A DNA stretch of 64,000 nt from Streptomyces gelaticus (GCF_014649535.1 NZ_BMTF01000013.1:124001-188000), one strand, 5' to 3'; counted from the first letter of the stretch, positions 1 through 8,924 are shown. Numbers and translations: made by a program. The notes: generated from the sequence alone by a model not told the origin.

Positions 1-261
1 CTAACCCACGGTGCCGGTGCACAGGGGGGCGCACGGAGTCATTTCACGCGCCAACCGCGGCCCATGACGCGCCGGTTATCCGCATTGTGAACGTCCGGAT
101 AACGGAAGCGTTCTCCTGCATAGTGCACTTGGCCTGTGCAAGTCAAGATCTGTCTTTTCTCGCGTATCTCCGGTCGAATGTCGTCACTTGTGACGCGTAT
201 TCGCGCGCGGCCCCACCTCACTCCTGGCCGCAGCGGCGAGTGCCGGGGAGGACTGCATCAA

Positions 262-2661
262 GTGACCACAAACAGAAGGGCGCTTCGCGCCGCAGCGGTT
301 GTCGTGGCCATGGCCGCCACTGCCGCCACGGCGTCAGCCTTCGCCACGGCCCAGGCAGATGACAGGACGCCGGGGGCCAAGAGCGCCACCGTCGACCGCC
401 GTGACCCGGGGTCGGCGAAGGGCGGCGAGCACGACCTGAAGGGCCCGTTCACCGAGCAGCAGGACGCGCAGCGTCAGGCCGCCCTGGAGCAGGTCATCTC
501 GGGCGACAAGAAGATCACGAAGCGCGGCGGCTCCCAGGTCGTCAAGCTCGACGACAAGAAGTACGTCGAGCTCGGCCGTGAGAAGACCGACAAGATCTTC
601 ACGGTTCTGGTGGAGTTCGGCGACCAGGTCGACAACACCACCATGTTCGACCCGGACGGCGACGGCCCGAAGCCGGCCGTTCCGAAGTACGGGGGCACGC
701 CCGGCCCGCTGCACAACAAGATAGCCAAGCCGGACCCCAAGAAGGACAACAGCACTGCCTGGCAGGCCGATTACAGCCAGGCCCACTTCCAGGACCTCTA
801 CTTCGGTGAGGGCGCCGGCAAGGACTCGCTGAAGACGTACTACGAGAAGACGTCCTCCGGGCGCTACTCGGTCGAGGGCGAGGTCTCCGACTGGGTCAAG
901 GTTCCGTACAACGAGGCCCGTTACGGCTCCAACTACTGCGGCTCGACCAACTGCGCCAACGTCTGGGACATGGTCCGGGACGGCGTGAACGCCTGGGCCG
1001 CCGACCAGAAGGCCAAGGGTCGTACGCCCGAGCAGATCAAGGCGGATCTCGCCCAGTACGACCAGTGGGACCGTTACGACCACGACAACGACGGCAACTT
1101 CAACGAGCCCGACGGCTACATCGACCACTTCCAGATCGTCCACGCCGGCGAGGACGAGTCCGCGGGTGGCGGCGTCGAGGGCAAGAACGCCGTCTGGGCC
1201 CACCGCTGGTACGCCTACGGCACCAACGCCGGTGCGACCGGCCCGGCCGGCAACAAGGCCGGTGGCACCGAGATCGGTGACACCGGTATCTGGGTCGGCG
1301 ACTACACCGCGCAGCCCGAGAACGGCGGCCTGGGTGTCTTCGCCCACGAGTACGGCCACGACCTGGGTCTGCCGGACCTCTACGACACCACCAACACCGC
1401 CGAGAACTCGGTCGGTTTCTGGTCCCTGATGTCGGCCGGCTCCTGGCTCGGCACCGGCAAGGACTCGATCGGTGACCTGCCCGGCGACATGACCGCCTGG
1501 GACAAGCTCCAGCTGGGCTGGCTCGACTACGCCGAGGCCAAGGCCTCGACGAAGTCCACCCACAAGCTGGGTGTCTCCGAGTACAACACCAAGAACAAGC
1601 AGGCGCTCGTCGTCACGCTGCCCGAGAAGCCCGTCACCACCGCCGTCACCAAGCCGGCGGAGGGCTCCAAGCAGTGGTGGAGCGACATGGGCGACAACCT
1701 CAACAACACCCTCTCCCGTTCGGTCGACCTGACCGGCAAGTCCAAGGCCTCCCTGGAGCTTTCGGGCTGGTGGGACATCGAGAAGGACTACGACTTCCTC
1801 TACACCGAGGTGTCGGAGAACGGCGGTACCAGCTGGACCGCGATCGACGGCACGGCCGACGGCAAGGCGATCCCGCGCGACGCCAGTGACAAGCCGGCCC
1901 TGACCGACGTCTCCGGCGCGTACAAGAAGCTCTCCTACTCGCTGGACGCCTACGCGGGCAAGAAGATCGACATCCGCTTCCGCTACACCACCGACGGCGG
2001 CGCGGGCGGCATCGGCTTCGCGGCCGACACCATCTCCGTCAACGCCGACGGTGCCGCGCTCTTCACGGACAACGCCGAGGGCGACGACAACGGCTGGACC
2101 GCCAAGGGCTTCTCCCGCGTCGGCGAGTCGTTCACCAAGGACTACCCGCAGTACTACATCGCGGAGAACCGCCAGTACGTCAGCTACGACAAGACACTTG
2201 AGGTCGGCCCGTACAACTTCGGCTTCTCCAAGACCCGTCCGGACTGGGTCGAGCACTACCCGTACCAGAACGGTCTGCTCGTCTGGCTCTGGGACAAGTC
2301 CCAGAAGGACAACAACGTCTCGCAGCACCCGGGCCAGGGTCTGATCCTGCCGGTCGACTCGCACGCCAAGCCCCTGAAGTGGGCCGACGGCTCGGTCATC
2401 CGCAACAAGATCCAGCCGTTCGACGCGCCGTTCAGCTGGTACGCGACCGACGCCTTCACGCTGCACAACGCGGACGTACCGGTCCGGATCAACTCGCAGC
2501 GCGGCATCCCGGTCTTCGACGACCACAAGGGGACCTACTGGTACAAGGAGAACCCGACCGGAAGTGTTCAGGTTCCTGACACGAACACCCGGATCTCGAT
2601 CGTCAAGGAGCCCCGCAGCGGTCGGACGATCACCGTCAAGGTTGGTCCTTCGCACAAGTAG
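262..2661 (+). CDS. Secreted M6-family (immune inhibitor A-like) zinc metalloprotease
   Basis: A 799-residue secreted protease. The GTG start at 262 follows a GGGAGGA ribosome site at 246-252 and gives an immediate signal peptide (Arg-rich start, Ala/Val core, cleavage near residue 33). A longer in-frame start upstream would bury the signal peptide. The zinc motif HEYGHDLGLPD (HExxHxxGxxD) lies at about residues 362-372, typical of peptidase family M6. The C-terminal half has the beta-rich, Gly/Asp-rich pattern of M6 accessory domains, including a segment that reads like a MAM/jelly-roll fold. It probably degrades extracellular protein. It stands alone, with a hairpin 27 nt after its stop. 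Family call is confident; the substrate is unknown. Confidence 0.93.
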   Translation: MTTNRRALRAAAVVVAMAATAATASAFATAQADDRTPGAKSATVDRRDPGSAKGGEHDLKGPFTEQQDAQRQAALEQVISGDKKITKRGGSQVVKLDDKKYVELGREKTDKIFTVLVEFGDQVDNTTMFDPDGDGPKPAVPKYGGTPGPLHNKIAKPDPKKDNSTAWQADYSQAHFQDLYFGEGAGKDSLKTYYEKTSSGRYSVEGEVSDWVKVPYNEARYGSNYCGSTNCANVWDMVRDGVNAWAADQKAKGRTPEQIKADLAQYDQWDRYDHDNDGNFNEPDGYIDHFQIVHAGEDESAGGGVEGKNAVWAHRWYAYGTNAGATGPAGNKAGGTEIGDTGIWVGDYTAQPENGGLGVFAHEYGHDLGLPDLYDTTNTAENSVGFWSLMSAGSWLGTGKDSIGDLPGDMTAWDKLQLGWLDYAEAKASTKSTHKLGVSEYNTKNKQALVVTLPEKPVTTAVTKPAEGSKQWWSDMGDNLNNTLSRSVDLTGKSKASLELSGWWDIEKDYDFLYTEVSENGGTSWTAIDGTADGKAIPRDASDKPALTDVSGAYKKLSYSLDAYAGKKIDIRFRYTTDGGAGGIGFAADTISVNADGAALFTDNAEGDDNGWTAKGFSRVGESFTKDYPQYYIAENRQYVSYDKTLEVGPYNFGFSKTRPDWVEHYPYQNGLLVWLWDKSQKDNNVSQHPGQGLILPVDSHAKPLKWADGSVIRNKIQPFDAPFSWYATDAFTLHNADVPVRINSQRGIPVFDDHKGTYWYKENPTGSVQVPDTNTRISIVKEPRSGRTITVKVGPSHK

Positions 2662-2687
2662 TTCCACATAACCGCAGGTCAAAGCAT

Positions 2688-2724
2688 GATCGGCCGTCGC
2701 CCTCTAGCGGGGCGGCGGCCGGTC
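2688..2724 (+). terminator. Terminator hairpin after the M6 protease
   Basis: Fourteen-pair stem (2688-2701 with 2711-2724, two G-T wobbles) and a nine-base loop, followed by GTGTTT. It separates the protease from the next gene. Confidence 0.7.
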
Positions 2725-2786
2725 GTGTTTAGGTGCGTCTTGTCCAGAGGCTTATTGACACGATGTCTCACGGGGGAGCGCGGAGT

Positions 2787-3122
2787 ATGGCAGGCGGAGG
2801 GTTCTGCAAGTTGCCGAACGGCAGTGTGGTGGTGGCGATCACCCTGCTCAGTCCGACCGACGGAGCGGGTTCCGGCACCCCGGTCCGGGTCCTGGTGCAC
2901 GCGGCCAACCGGGCCCGGGCACTGACCCGGCTGCGCAACGCGGGCCTGCGCGCGGTCTACCTCCGCGGCAACGCCGAGCCGCCCACGCCCGACGAGATCA
3001 CCGCCGTGCTGCATCACCCCGACGGGCTGCTGTGGCGGGCGAGGCCGGGGCAGGCGCAGGAGCTCTGGCACCCGATCCGGGCCCTGCTCCGCCCCGCCGT
3101 CCCCGTACGGCGGCCGGCCTGA
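2787..3122 (+). CDS. Conserved hypothetical protein, 111 aa
   Basis: A small soluble protein of unknown function. I chose the ATG at 2787 because a GGGGGAG ribosome site lies 9 nt upstream; GTG 2733 and ATG 2763 are in frame but lack one. It has a beta-rich N-terminal half and an Arg/Pro-rich end, with no signal peptide or membrane segment. The protein contains RNAGLRAVYLRG and a later HPDGLLWR motif. It is convergent with the nicotinamidase gene. No function can be assigned from sequence. Confidence 0.65.
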   Translation: MAGGGFCKLPNGSVVVAITLLSPTDGAGSGTPVRVLVHAANRARALTRLRNAGLRAVYLRGNAEPPTPDEITAVLHHPDGLLWRARPGQAQELWHPIRALLRPAVPVRRPA

Positions 3123-3212
3123 GGCGTGCGCGGCCCGTGCGGACCGGCGGCCGTGGCCGGGGTCAGGGATCCCGGGTCCTGGTCCTGTCCGACCCCGATC
3201 CGCCGGACAGGC

Positions 3213-3797
3213 CTACACCACCGGCTTGCCGGACAGCTTCACGCCGGCCCTGCGGAGCTCCTCCAGGGCCCGCTCCGTGGTCGTCTCGGCGACTCCCGCG
3301 GTCAGGTCGAGCAGCACATGCGTCGAGAAGCCGGCCCGGACGGCGTCCAGTGCCGTGGCCCGTACGCAATGGTCGGTCGCGATGCCGACGACGTCGACCT
3401 CGGTGATCCGGTGGTCCCGCAGCCAGTCGGCCAGCCCCACGCCGTTCTCGTCGAGACCCTCGAAGCCGCTGTACGCCGCGGCGTAGGCGCCCTTGTCGAA
3501 CACCGCGTCGATCGCCCCCGAGGCGACTGCGGGGGCGAAATTCGGGTGGAAGCCCACGCCCTCGGTGCCGGCCACGCAGTGCGCCGGCCAGGAGTGCTCG
3601 AAGTCCGGCTCGGCGGAGAAATGGCTGCCGGGGTCGATGTGGTGGTCACGGGTGGCCACCACGTGCTGGTAACCGGCCTGGGCCTCCCCGATCAGGTCGG
3701 TGATGGCGGCGGCGACATCGGCGCCCCCCGCCACGGCGAGGCTGCCGCCCTCGCAGAAGTCGTTCTGAACGTCGACGACGATCAAGGCGCGGTGCAT
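3213..3797 (-). CDS. pncA: Nicotinamidase (isochorismatase-family amidohydrolase)
   Basis: Hydrolyses nicotinamide to nicotinate and ammonia, the first salvage step toward NAD. The 194-residue protein shows the family signature: Asp9 in VVDVQND, a lysine in FDKGAYAA, and the catalytic cysteine in ATDHCVRATALDA with its preceding cis-peptide region. The metal-site segment TRDHHIDPGSHF is also present. The start at 3797 has a GAAGGA ribosome site and gives the normal family length; longer versions add a non-homologous Arg/Pro extension. It lies 159 nt downstream of pncB on the same strand, so the two successive salvage enzymes are neighbours. Whether they are co-transcribed is not shown. Confidence 0.93.
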   Translation of the reverse strand: MHRALIVVDVQNDFCEGGSLAVAGGADVAAAITDLIGEAQAGYQHVVATRDHHIDPGSHFSAEPDFEHSWPAHCVAGTEGVGFHPNFAPAVASGAIDAVFDKGAYAAAYSGFEGLDENGVGLADWLRDHRITEVDVVGIATDHCVRATALDAVRAGFSTHVLLDLTAGVAETTTERALEELRRAGVKLSGKPVV

Positions 3798-3956
3798 GGC
3801 GGGTGTCCTTCGGTGGGGGACGGTCGGCGGTCGTGTGGGGTGTGTTTCGAGCCTAGAGACTCCGGCGACGGATAGGGAGGGGACGGAATGGAGCCCTTGC
3901 GGCGTCCGGGGACACGGCGGTGAGCGAGCGCGCCCGCCCGCCACCGTGTTCCTCGG

Positions 3957-5285
3957 TCACACGTACTCCGTGGGAATCACCGGCTCTCCGCGGGACAGCT
4001 GCACCGCCGACATCGGCAGCCCCGCCCGCGCCGCGATGTGTCGCTCACGCGCCGTGTCCAGGGGCTCGCGGGCGATCACCTCACCGTCCCTGACCAGCTC
4101 GACCAGCAGCTGCCGGTCGGCCAGCTCCGGCGGTACGGCACCGGTGCCGACCACCTCGGCCTCGGCCACGCCGTTCTCGTCCAGCCGGCGCGCGGCCCAC
4201 TTGCGACCGCCCACCGACGACTTCGAGCCGAGCGACTTCTTGGCCACCGGACGCAGCGGCTCCGCCGGATCGGCCGACCCGGCACGGGCGACGAGCTTGT
4301 AGACCATCGAGCAGGTGGGCTGCCCGCTGCCGGTCACCAGCTGCGTGCCCACCCCGTACGCGTCGACCGGCGCCGCGGCCAGCGAGGCGATGGCGTACTC
4401 GTCCAGGTCCGACGTCACCACGATCTTCGTCTCCGTGGCGCCCAGCTCGTCCAGCTGCTGGCGGACCCGGTGCGCGACCAGCAGCAGGTCGCCGGAGTCG
4501 ATCCGTACCGCGCCCAGCCCGGTCCCGGCGACCTCGACCGCCGTACGCACCGCCTCCGCGACGTCGTACGTGTCGACCAGCAGGGTCGTGCCCCGGCCCA
4601 GCGAGTCGATCTGGGCCCGGAACGCGTCGCGCTCGGTGTCGTGGAGCAGCGTGAAGGCGTGCGCGCTCGTCCCGACGGTCGGGATGTTGTAGCGGAAGCC
4701 CGCCGCCAGGTCGGAGGTGGTGTGGAAGCCGCCGATGTACGCGGCGCGCGCCGACGCCACCGCCGACAGCTCATGGGTGCGTCGTGCACCCATCTCGATC
4801 AGGCCACGCCCGCCCGCCGCGGCGGACATCCGTGACGCCGCGGCGGCTATCGCCGAGTCGTGGTTGAGGATCGAAAGGATCACCGTCTCCAGCAGCACGC
4901 ACTCGGCGAAGGAGCCCTCGACGCGCAGGACCGGCGAGCCGGGGAAGTACACCTCGCCCTCCGGGTAGCCCCAGATGTCACCGCTGAAGCGGTAGTCGGC
5001 CAGCCAGGCGAGCGTGGGCCCGTCCACGACGTTCTGTTCGCGCAGGAAGGTGAGCATCTCGTCGTCGAAGTGGAAGTTCTCCACCGCGTCCAGCACCCGT
5101 CCGATGCCCGCGACGACGCCGTAGCGCCGCCCCTCGGGCAGCCGGCGCGTGAAGGCCTCGAAGACCGAGCGCCGGTCCGCCGTGCCCGCCTTCAGCGCGG
5201 CCTGCACCATCGTGAGCTCGTACTGGTCGGTGAAGAGCGCGGTCGACGGCACACCGACCCGTCGCCCAAGGTCCGCAGAGTTCAT
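3957..5285 (-). CDS. pncB: Nicotinate phosphoribosyltransferase
   Basis: Converts nicotinate and PRPP to nicotinate mononucleotide, taking over directly from the neighbouring nicotinamidase. The 442-residue length fits the family. Visible landmarks are the N-terminal FTDQYELTM, the central GTSAHAFTLLHDTERDAF (containing the conserved histidine region), DTYDVAEA, VRIDSGDL and VVTSDLDEYAI, which build the type II PRTase barrel. A -10-like TAGCAT lies 7 nt upstream of the ATG (reverse complement of 5293-5298) with no ribosome site, so the message is probably leaderless. It diverges from clpS across less than 90 nt. Confidence 0.95.
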   Translation of the reverse strand: MNSADLGRRVGVPSTALFTDQYELTMVQAALKAGTADRRSVFEAFTRRLPEGRRYGVVAGIGRVLDAVENFHFDDEMLTFLREQNVVDGPTLAWLADYRFSGDIWGYPEGEVYFPGSPVLRVEGSFAECVLLETVILSILNHDSAIAAAASRMSAAAGGRGLIEMGARRTHELSAVASARAAYIGGFHTTSDLAAGFRYNIPTVGTSAHAFTLLHDTERDAFRAQIDSLGRGTTLLVDTYDVAEAVRTAVEVAGTGLGAVRIDSGDLLLVAHRVRQQLDELGATETKIVVTSDLDEYAIASLAAAPVDAYGVGTQLVTGSGQPTCSMVYKLVARAGSADPAEPLRPVAKKSLGSKSSVGGRKWAARRLDENGVAEAEVVGTGAVPPELADRQLLVELVRDGEVIAREPLDTARERHIAARAGLPMSAVQLSRGEPVIPTEYV

Positions 5286-5372
5286 GGTCCGGATGCTACC
5301 CCTATTTCGTCAGAGTGACGAGATCTCGGGTCGTTTGTGCGATGAACCCTCCCGAGTGGCAGCATGGGGTGG

Positions 5373-5678
5373 GTGAGCGTCGCACCCACAGAGATCGAGC
5401 GTCCCGAATCGGCCGAGGAGAGCGCCGTCGTCCCCGAGCCGGACGTCCCCTGGGTGACGCTGGTCCACAACGACCCGGTCAACCTCATGAGCTATGTGAC
5501 CTATGTCTTCCAGGCCTACTTCGGCTACCCCAAGGACAAGGCGCACAAGCTGATGCTGGACGTCCACCGGAAGGGGCGCGCGGTCGTCTCCAGCGGCAGC
5601 CGCGAGGAGATGGAGCGCGACGTCCAGGCCATGCACGGCTACGGACTGTGGGCCACCCTCACGCAGGACCGCAACTAG
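5373..5678 (+). CDS. clpS: ATP-dependent Clp protease adaptor ClpS
   Basis: Delivers N-degron substrates to the ClpAP/ClpCP protease. The roughly 80-residue ClpS core is clear: VTLVHNDPVNLMSYV (with the Asn-Asp that binds the substrate alpha-amino group), VFQAYFGY, KAHKLMLDVHRKG and a final YGLWATL. The N-terminal 25 residues are the usual flexible acidic tail. I prefer GTG 5373 (101 aa), which sits 7 nt behind a CAGCAT -10-like box; an ATG at 5364 would add three residues. It is followed 60 nt later by a DUF2017 gene, a common actinobacterial pairing. Confidence 0.93.
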   Translation: MSVAPTEIERPESAEESAVVPEPDVPWVTLVHNDPVNLMSYVTYVFQAYFGYPKDKAHKLMLDVHRKGRAVVSSGSREEMERDVQAMHGYGLWATLTQDRN

Positions 5679-5738
5679 ACCGTCCTGCCGCCCCCCGCCC
5701 GAATCCTGCCCCGCCCGAACCACCATCGGAGAAAACCC

Positions 5739-6326
5739 ATGGCCGGCCACTTCGAGGCCACCCCAGGCGGCGGCGCGGCCGTCGCGCTCGACGAGGTGGA
5801 GATCGCGATCCTGCGCTCCCTCGCCGTCCAGCTGCTGGAACTGATCGGTCCCGGCGACGAACCCGCCGAGGGCGCGGACCCGCTCGCCGCCCTCTTCGCG
5901 GAGGGGCCCAGTGAACCGCCCGCCGACCCCGCCCTGGCCCGCCTCTTCCCCGAGGCGTACGGCGACGACGACAGCGAACTGCGGGCCGCCTCCGCCGAGT
6001 TCCGCCGCTTCACCGAGAACGACCTGCGCGCCCGCAAGCGCGACGATGCCCTCGTCGTCGTACGCACCCTGGACGCCCTCACGGTCGCCGGGAACGGCTC
6101 CGCCGTGCTCGAACTCACCGGCGACGAATGCCGCCACTGGCTCGGCGCCCTCAATGACCTCCGGCTCACCATCGGCACCCGTCTGGAGGTCTCCGACGAG
6201 GACGAGGGCGAGTCCGGCTCCTCGCTCTACCGGCTCCCCGACAGCGACCCGCGCAAACCGATGGTCATGGCCTATCTCTGGCTCGGCGCGCTCCAGGAAA
6301 CACTCGTGGAAACGCTGATGCCGTAG
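5739..6326 (+). CDS. DUF2017 domain-containing protein
   Basis: A 195-residue soluble protein that resembles the actinobacterial DUF2017 family, which usually lies next to clpS as here. It is acidic and mostly helical. It has no catalytic motif I recognise. The ATG at 5739 follows CGGAGAAAA. The spacing of 60 nt from clpS suggests one transcript, so a role in regulated proteolysis is plausible but is inferred from neighbourhood only. Its TAG stop is the first copy of a CCGTAG tandem repeat (see the repeat at 6321). Confidence 0.85.
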   Translation: MAGHFEATPGGGAAVALDEVEIAILRSLAVQLLELIGPGDEPAEGADPLAALFAEGPSEPPADPALARLFPEAYGDDDSELRAASAEFRRFTENDLRARKRDDALVVVRTLDALTVAGNGSAVLELTGDECRHWLGALNDLRLTIGTRLEVSDEDEGESGSSLYRLPDSDPRKPMVMAYLWLGALQETLVETLMP

Positions 6327-6362
6327 CCGTAGCCGTAGCCGTAGCCGTAGCCGTAGCCGTAG
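6321..6362 (+). repeat. CCGTAG hexanucleotide tandem repeat, seven perfect copies
   Basis: Seven exact copies of CCGTAG, in frame with the DUF2017 gene. The first copy contains the gene's own last sense codon and TAG stop, so the array reads as consecutive Pro-stop codon pairs. A terminator-like hairpin follows immediately. Confidence 0.95.
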
Positions 6363-6382
6363 CCGGGGCGGCGTGCCCCGGC
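6362..6382 (+). terminator. Hairpin after the CCGTAG array
   Basis: GCCGGGGC (6362-6369) pairs with GCCCCGGC (6375-6382) around a five-base loop. It is probably the terminator of the clpS-DUF2017 unit. Confidence 0.5.
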
Positions 6383-6685
6383 CGGGCGCCCGGCCGTTCG
6401 CTCAACAGGTGCTCAAATCCGGATAACAATCCCGTCACCTGAATGGTCTCTTTTGATACGACAAGAAACCCTTGTCCGCTTTTCCTTGTGATGTGCACCA
6501 CATAATTCCCGGTGGATCACCCGGGTGCCCGTGATAAATCTTCACGACCACTCGGGGGCGCCACCCCTGTTCCCGAGGGCGCCACGAGCCGGCCACCACC
6601 GGCGGCACTCCATCCATATCCGGGGGGATCAGGACATGGTCCGCGGCCTCGACGGCGCGGATCGGCGTGGAGAAAGGCGCAGCAC
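6383..6685. other. Non-coding region upstream of the amino-acid permease
   Basis: About 300 bases without a convincing gene. Positions 6420-6540 are clearly more AT-rich than the surroundings and contain a small inverted repeat, ATGTG-CAC-CACAT at 6491-6503. This is the likely promoter and control region of the permease. I see no riboswitch I can name. Confidence 0.5.
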
Positions 6686-8125
6686 ATGACATCGGCACAG
6701 GTCGACAATGGGCAGGGCGGCCGGCAGGCGACGGAAGTCACGGATGCCGGCCCGGCGGGTGAGGGATACCAGAGGGCGCTCGGCGCCCGCCAGATCCAGA
6801 TGATCGCCATCGGCGGAGCCATCGGCACCGGACTCTTCCTCGGCGCGGGAAAGGCGATCGCCAAGGCCGGACCCAGCCTCGTCCTGGCCTACGCCGTCGC
6901 GGGTCTGGTGATCTTCTTCATCATGCGGGCGCTGGGTGAACTCCTTATGTACCGCCCGGTCTCGGGCTCCTTCTCCGAGTACGCCCGCGAATTCATCGGC
7001 CCCTTCGCCGGATTCGTCACCGGCTGGACCTACTGGCTGTTCTGGGTCGTCACCGGAATCACCGAAGTCACCGCGGCCGCCCAGTACATGACGTTCTGGT
7101 TCAGCATTCCCCAATGGGTTTCGGCGCTGATCTTCACCATCATTCTGTACGGCGTGAACCTGATCTCCGTGAAACTCTTCGGAGAACTCGAATTCTGGTT
7201 CTCCATGGTCAAGGTGACCGCCATCATCGGCATGATCCTCATCTGCGCCGGAATCCTCACCCTCGGCTTCTCCGACGCCGGGGACACCGCATCCGTCACC
7301 CACCTCTGGTCCGACGGCGGATTCTTCCCGCACGGCATCAAGGGCACCCTGATGACCCTGCAGATCGTGATGTTCGCCTTCCTCGCCGTCGAGCTCGTCG
7401 GCGTCACCGCGGGCGAGTCCAAGGATCCGAAGACCGTCCTGCCCAAGGCCATCAATGCCGTGCCGTGGCGCATCGCCGTCTTCTACGTCGGCGCCCTCGT
7501 CATGATCCTCTCCGTGGTCCCGTGGACCGAGTTCGAGCCCGGCATCCCGCCGTTCGTCGCCGCCTTCAGCAAGATGGGACTCGGCATCGGCGCCGGCATC
7601 GTCAACTTCGTCGTGCTGACCGCGGCGCTCTCCTCCTGCAACTCCGGCATGTACTCCACCGGCCGCATGCTGCGCGACCTCGCGCTCAGCGGGCAGGGCC
7701 CGAAGTTCTTCACCCGGCTCACCAGGAGCGGCACGCCGCTCGTCGGCACCACCTTCTCCGCCGCACTGATGCTCGTCGGCGTCTGGGTCAACTACCAGTG
7801 GCCCGGTGACGCCTTCACCTACGTCGTCTCGTTCGCCACCATCTCCGGCATGTGGGCCTGGATCATGATCCTGATCAGCCAGATCCGCTACCGGCGCCTC
7901 GCCGACCGCGGAGCACTCCCGCAGTCCACCTTCCGGGCCCCCGGCGCCCCGTACAGCAGCGTCTTCGCGCTGGCCTTCATCGCCGTGGTCGTCGTGATGA
8001 TGGGCATCGACAAGGACACCAGGATCTCGCTGTACTGCGCCCCGCTCTGGGCCGCCCTCCTCGGCATCTCGTACGCGGTCCTCAAGGCCCGCAACCCCGA
8101 GAACAAGGCCTTCGCGAAGAACTGA
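6686..8125 (+). CDS. Amino-acid permease (APC superfamily, AnsP/GabP type)
   Basis: A 479-residue inner-membrane symporter with about 12 hydrophobic segments. The start region RQIQMIAIGGAIGTGLFLGAG is the conserved first helix of the amino-acid transporter family and carries the unwound GGAIGTG substrate site. GELLMYRPVSGSFSEYAREF (after helix 2) and the later ELVGVTAGESKDP are also diagnostic. The ATG at 6686 follows GGAGAAAGG; in-frame sequence upstream of it is low-complexity and non-homologous. Best matches within the family are asparagine and GABA permeases, but substrate cannot be fixed by eye. It stands alone and ends at a strong hairpin. Confidence 0.9.
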   Translation: MTSAQVDNGQGGRQATEVTDAGPAGEGYQRALGARQIQMIAIGGAIGTGLFLGAGKAIAKAGPSLVLAYAVAGLVIFFIMRALGELLMYRPVSGSFSEYAREFIGPFAGFVTGWTYWLFWVVTGITEVTAAAQYMTFWFSIPQWVSALIFTIILYGVNLISVKLFGELEFWFSMVKVTAIIGMILICAGILTLGFSDAGDTASVTHLWSDGGFFPHGIKGTLMTLQIVMFAFLAVELVGVTAGESKDPKTVLPKAINAVPWRIAVFYVGALVMILSVVPWTEFEPGIPPFVAAFSKMGLGIGAGIVNFVVLTAALSSCNSGMYSTGRMLRDLALSGQGPKFFTRLTRSGTPLVGTTFSAALMLVGVWVNYQWPGDAFTYVVSFATISGMWAWIMILISQIRYRRLADRGALPQSTFRAPGAPYSSVFALAFIAVVVVMMGIDKDTRISLYCAPLWAALLGISYAVLKARNPENKAFAKN

Positions 8126-8162
8126 GCCGCCGACCTGCCGCTTCAGCGAACTCGTCCACCAT

Positions 8163-8203
8163 GCGGGCCCTTCCGTACCACACTTCGGTACCGAAGGGCC
8201 CGC
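8163..8203 (+). terminator. Strong hairpin between permease and M67 gene
   Basis: A 17-base stem (8163-8179 with 8187-8203, one mismatch) and a seven-base loop. It ends the permease transcript and lies just before the -10 box of the next gene. Confidence 0.8.
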
Positions 8204-8208
8204 CCGCC

Positions 8209-8214
8209 TATCCT
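8209..8214 (+). promoter_or_regulatory. -10 box TATCCT for a leaderless M67 transcript
   Basis: TATCCT ends 6 nt before the ATG at 8221, and no ribosome site is present. Transcription would start at or next to the A of the start codon. Confidence 0.5.
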
Positions 8215-8220
8215 GGCGCC

Positions 8221-8652
8221 ATGCTGACCATCACCCAGGCGCTCCACGACCAGATCGTCGCGCACGCCCGCGCCGACCACCCCGACGAGGCGTGCGGCGT
8301 GGTCGCGGGACCGGCCGGTACCGGCCGCGCCGAACGGTTCATCCCGATGCTCAACGCCGCCCGCTCGCCCACCTTCTACGAGTTCGACTCGGCCGACCTC
8401 CTCAAGCTCTACCGCGAGATGGACGACCGCGACGAGGAGCCGGTGATCATCTACCACTCCCACACCGCGACCGAGGCCTACCCCTCCCGCACCGACGTCA
8501 CCTACGCCAACGAACCCGGCGCCCACTACGTCCTCGTCTCCACGGCCGACACCGACGACGCGGGCCCCTTCCAGTTCCGCTCGTACCGCATCGTGGACGG
8601 CGAGATCACCGAGGAGGACGTCGAGGTCGTCGAGGCGTACGTACCCGCCTGA
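8221..8652 (+). CDS. M67-family JAMM metalloprotease (Mec+-like)
   Basis: A 143-residue zinc protease of the JAB1/MPN/Mov34 (JAMM) fold. The motif HSHTATEAYPSRTD fits HxHx7SxxD exactly, and the upstream Glu in PDEACGVVAG completes the site. In mycobacteria the homologous Mec+ releases cysteine from the carrier CysO; in Pseudomonas QbsD trims the carrier QbsE. A CysO-like carrier and its cysteine synthase lie just downstream, so the same role is very likely here. The start at 8221 appears leaderless. The leader-peptide gene lies between this gene and cysO, so they probably have separate promoters. Confidence 0.92.
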   Translation: MLTITQALHDQIVAHARADHPDEACGVVAGPAGTGRAERFIPMLNAARSPTFYEFDSADLLKLYREMDDRDEEPVIIYHSHTATEAYPSRTDVTYANEPGAHYVLVSTADTDDAGPFQFRSYRIVDGEITEEDVEVVEAYVPA

Positions 8653-8786
8653 CCGCACCGCTCCGCCGCACCCGGCAGGCCGCCCACCGGCCGGACGGGA
8701 CCGGGCTCACCACGGTCCCGTCCACCTGCCGAACGCCAGACATCCACCAGGTGAGATCACACTCGGGATTACGGACCGGGAATCGA

Positions 8787-8792
8787 TACGAT
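8787..8792 (+). promoter_or_regulatory. -10 box TACGAT for the leader-peptide transcript
   Basis: TACGAT ends 6 nt before the ATG at 8799, the same geometry as for the M67 gene. This suggests a second, independent leaderless promoter driving leader peptide, cysO and cysM. Confidence 0.5.
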
Positions 8793-8798
8793 GACCGC

Positions 8799-8924
8799 AT
8801 GGTTCCCCATGACGTGAGCAACAAGACGCCGGGCACACTGCTCGTCGCGCGGCTGCACGTCGACCTGTGCAGGCTCTCCAGCGCGATCTGTACCCGCCGC
8901 CTGCCCGCCGGCCCCCAGGCCTGA
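8799..8924 (+). CDS. Putative cysteine-sensing leader peptide, 41 aa
   Basis: A 41-codon reading frame directly upstream of cysO-cysM. Its core VARLHVDLCRLSSAIC matches the short leader peptides that streptomycetes carry before sulfur and cysteine genes, with two cysteine codons six residues apart. The likely role is attenuation: ribosomes slowed at Cys codons would change folding of the 104-nt spacer, which contains a palindrome at 8964-8977. It is probably leaderless from ATG 8799; GTG 8814 is an alternative start. The peptide itself is unlikely to have a function. The attenuation role is inferred from sequence and position. Confidence 0.65.
   Translation: MVPHDVSNKTPGTLLVARLHVDLCRLSSAICTRRLPAGPQA

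Noticed and set aside
334..2682. 782-codon open frame antisense to the M6 protease
   Set aside because: Val/Leu/Gly/Arg-rich shadow typical of high-GC coding strands; the opposite strand has a clear protease with signal peptide and zinc motif.
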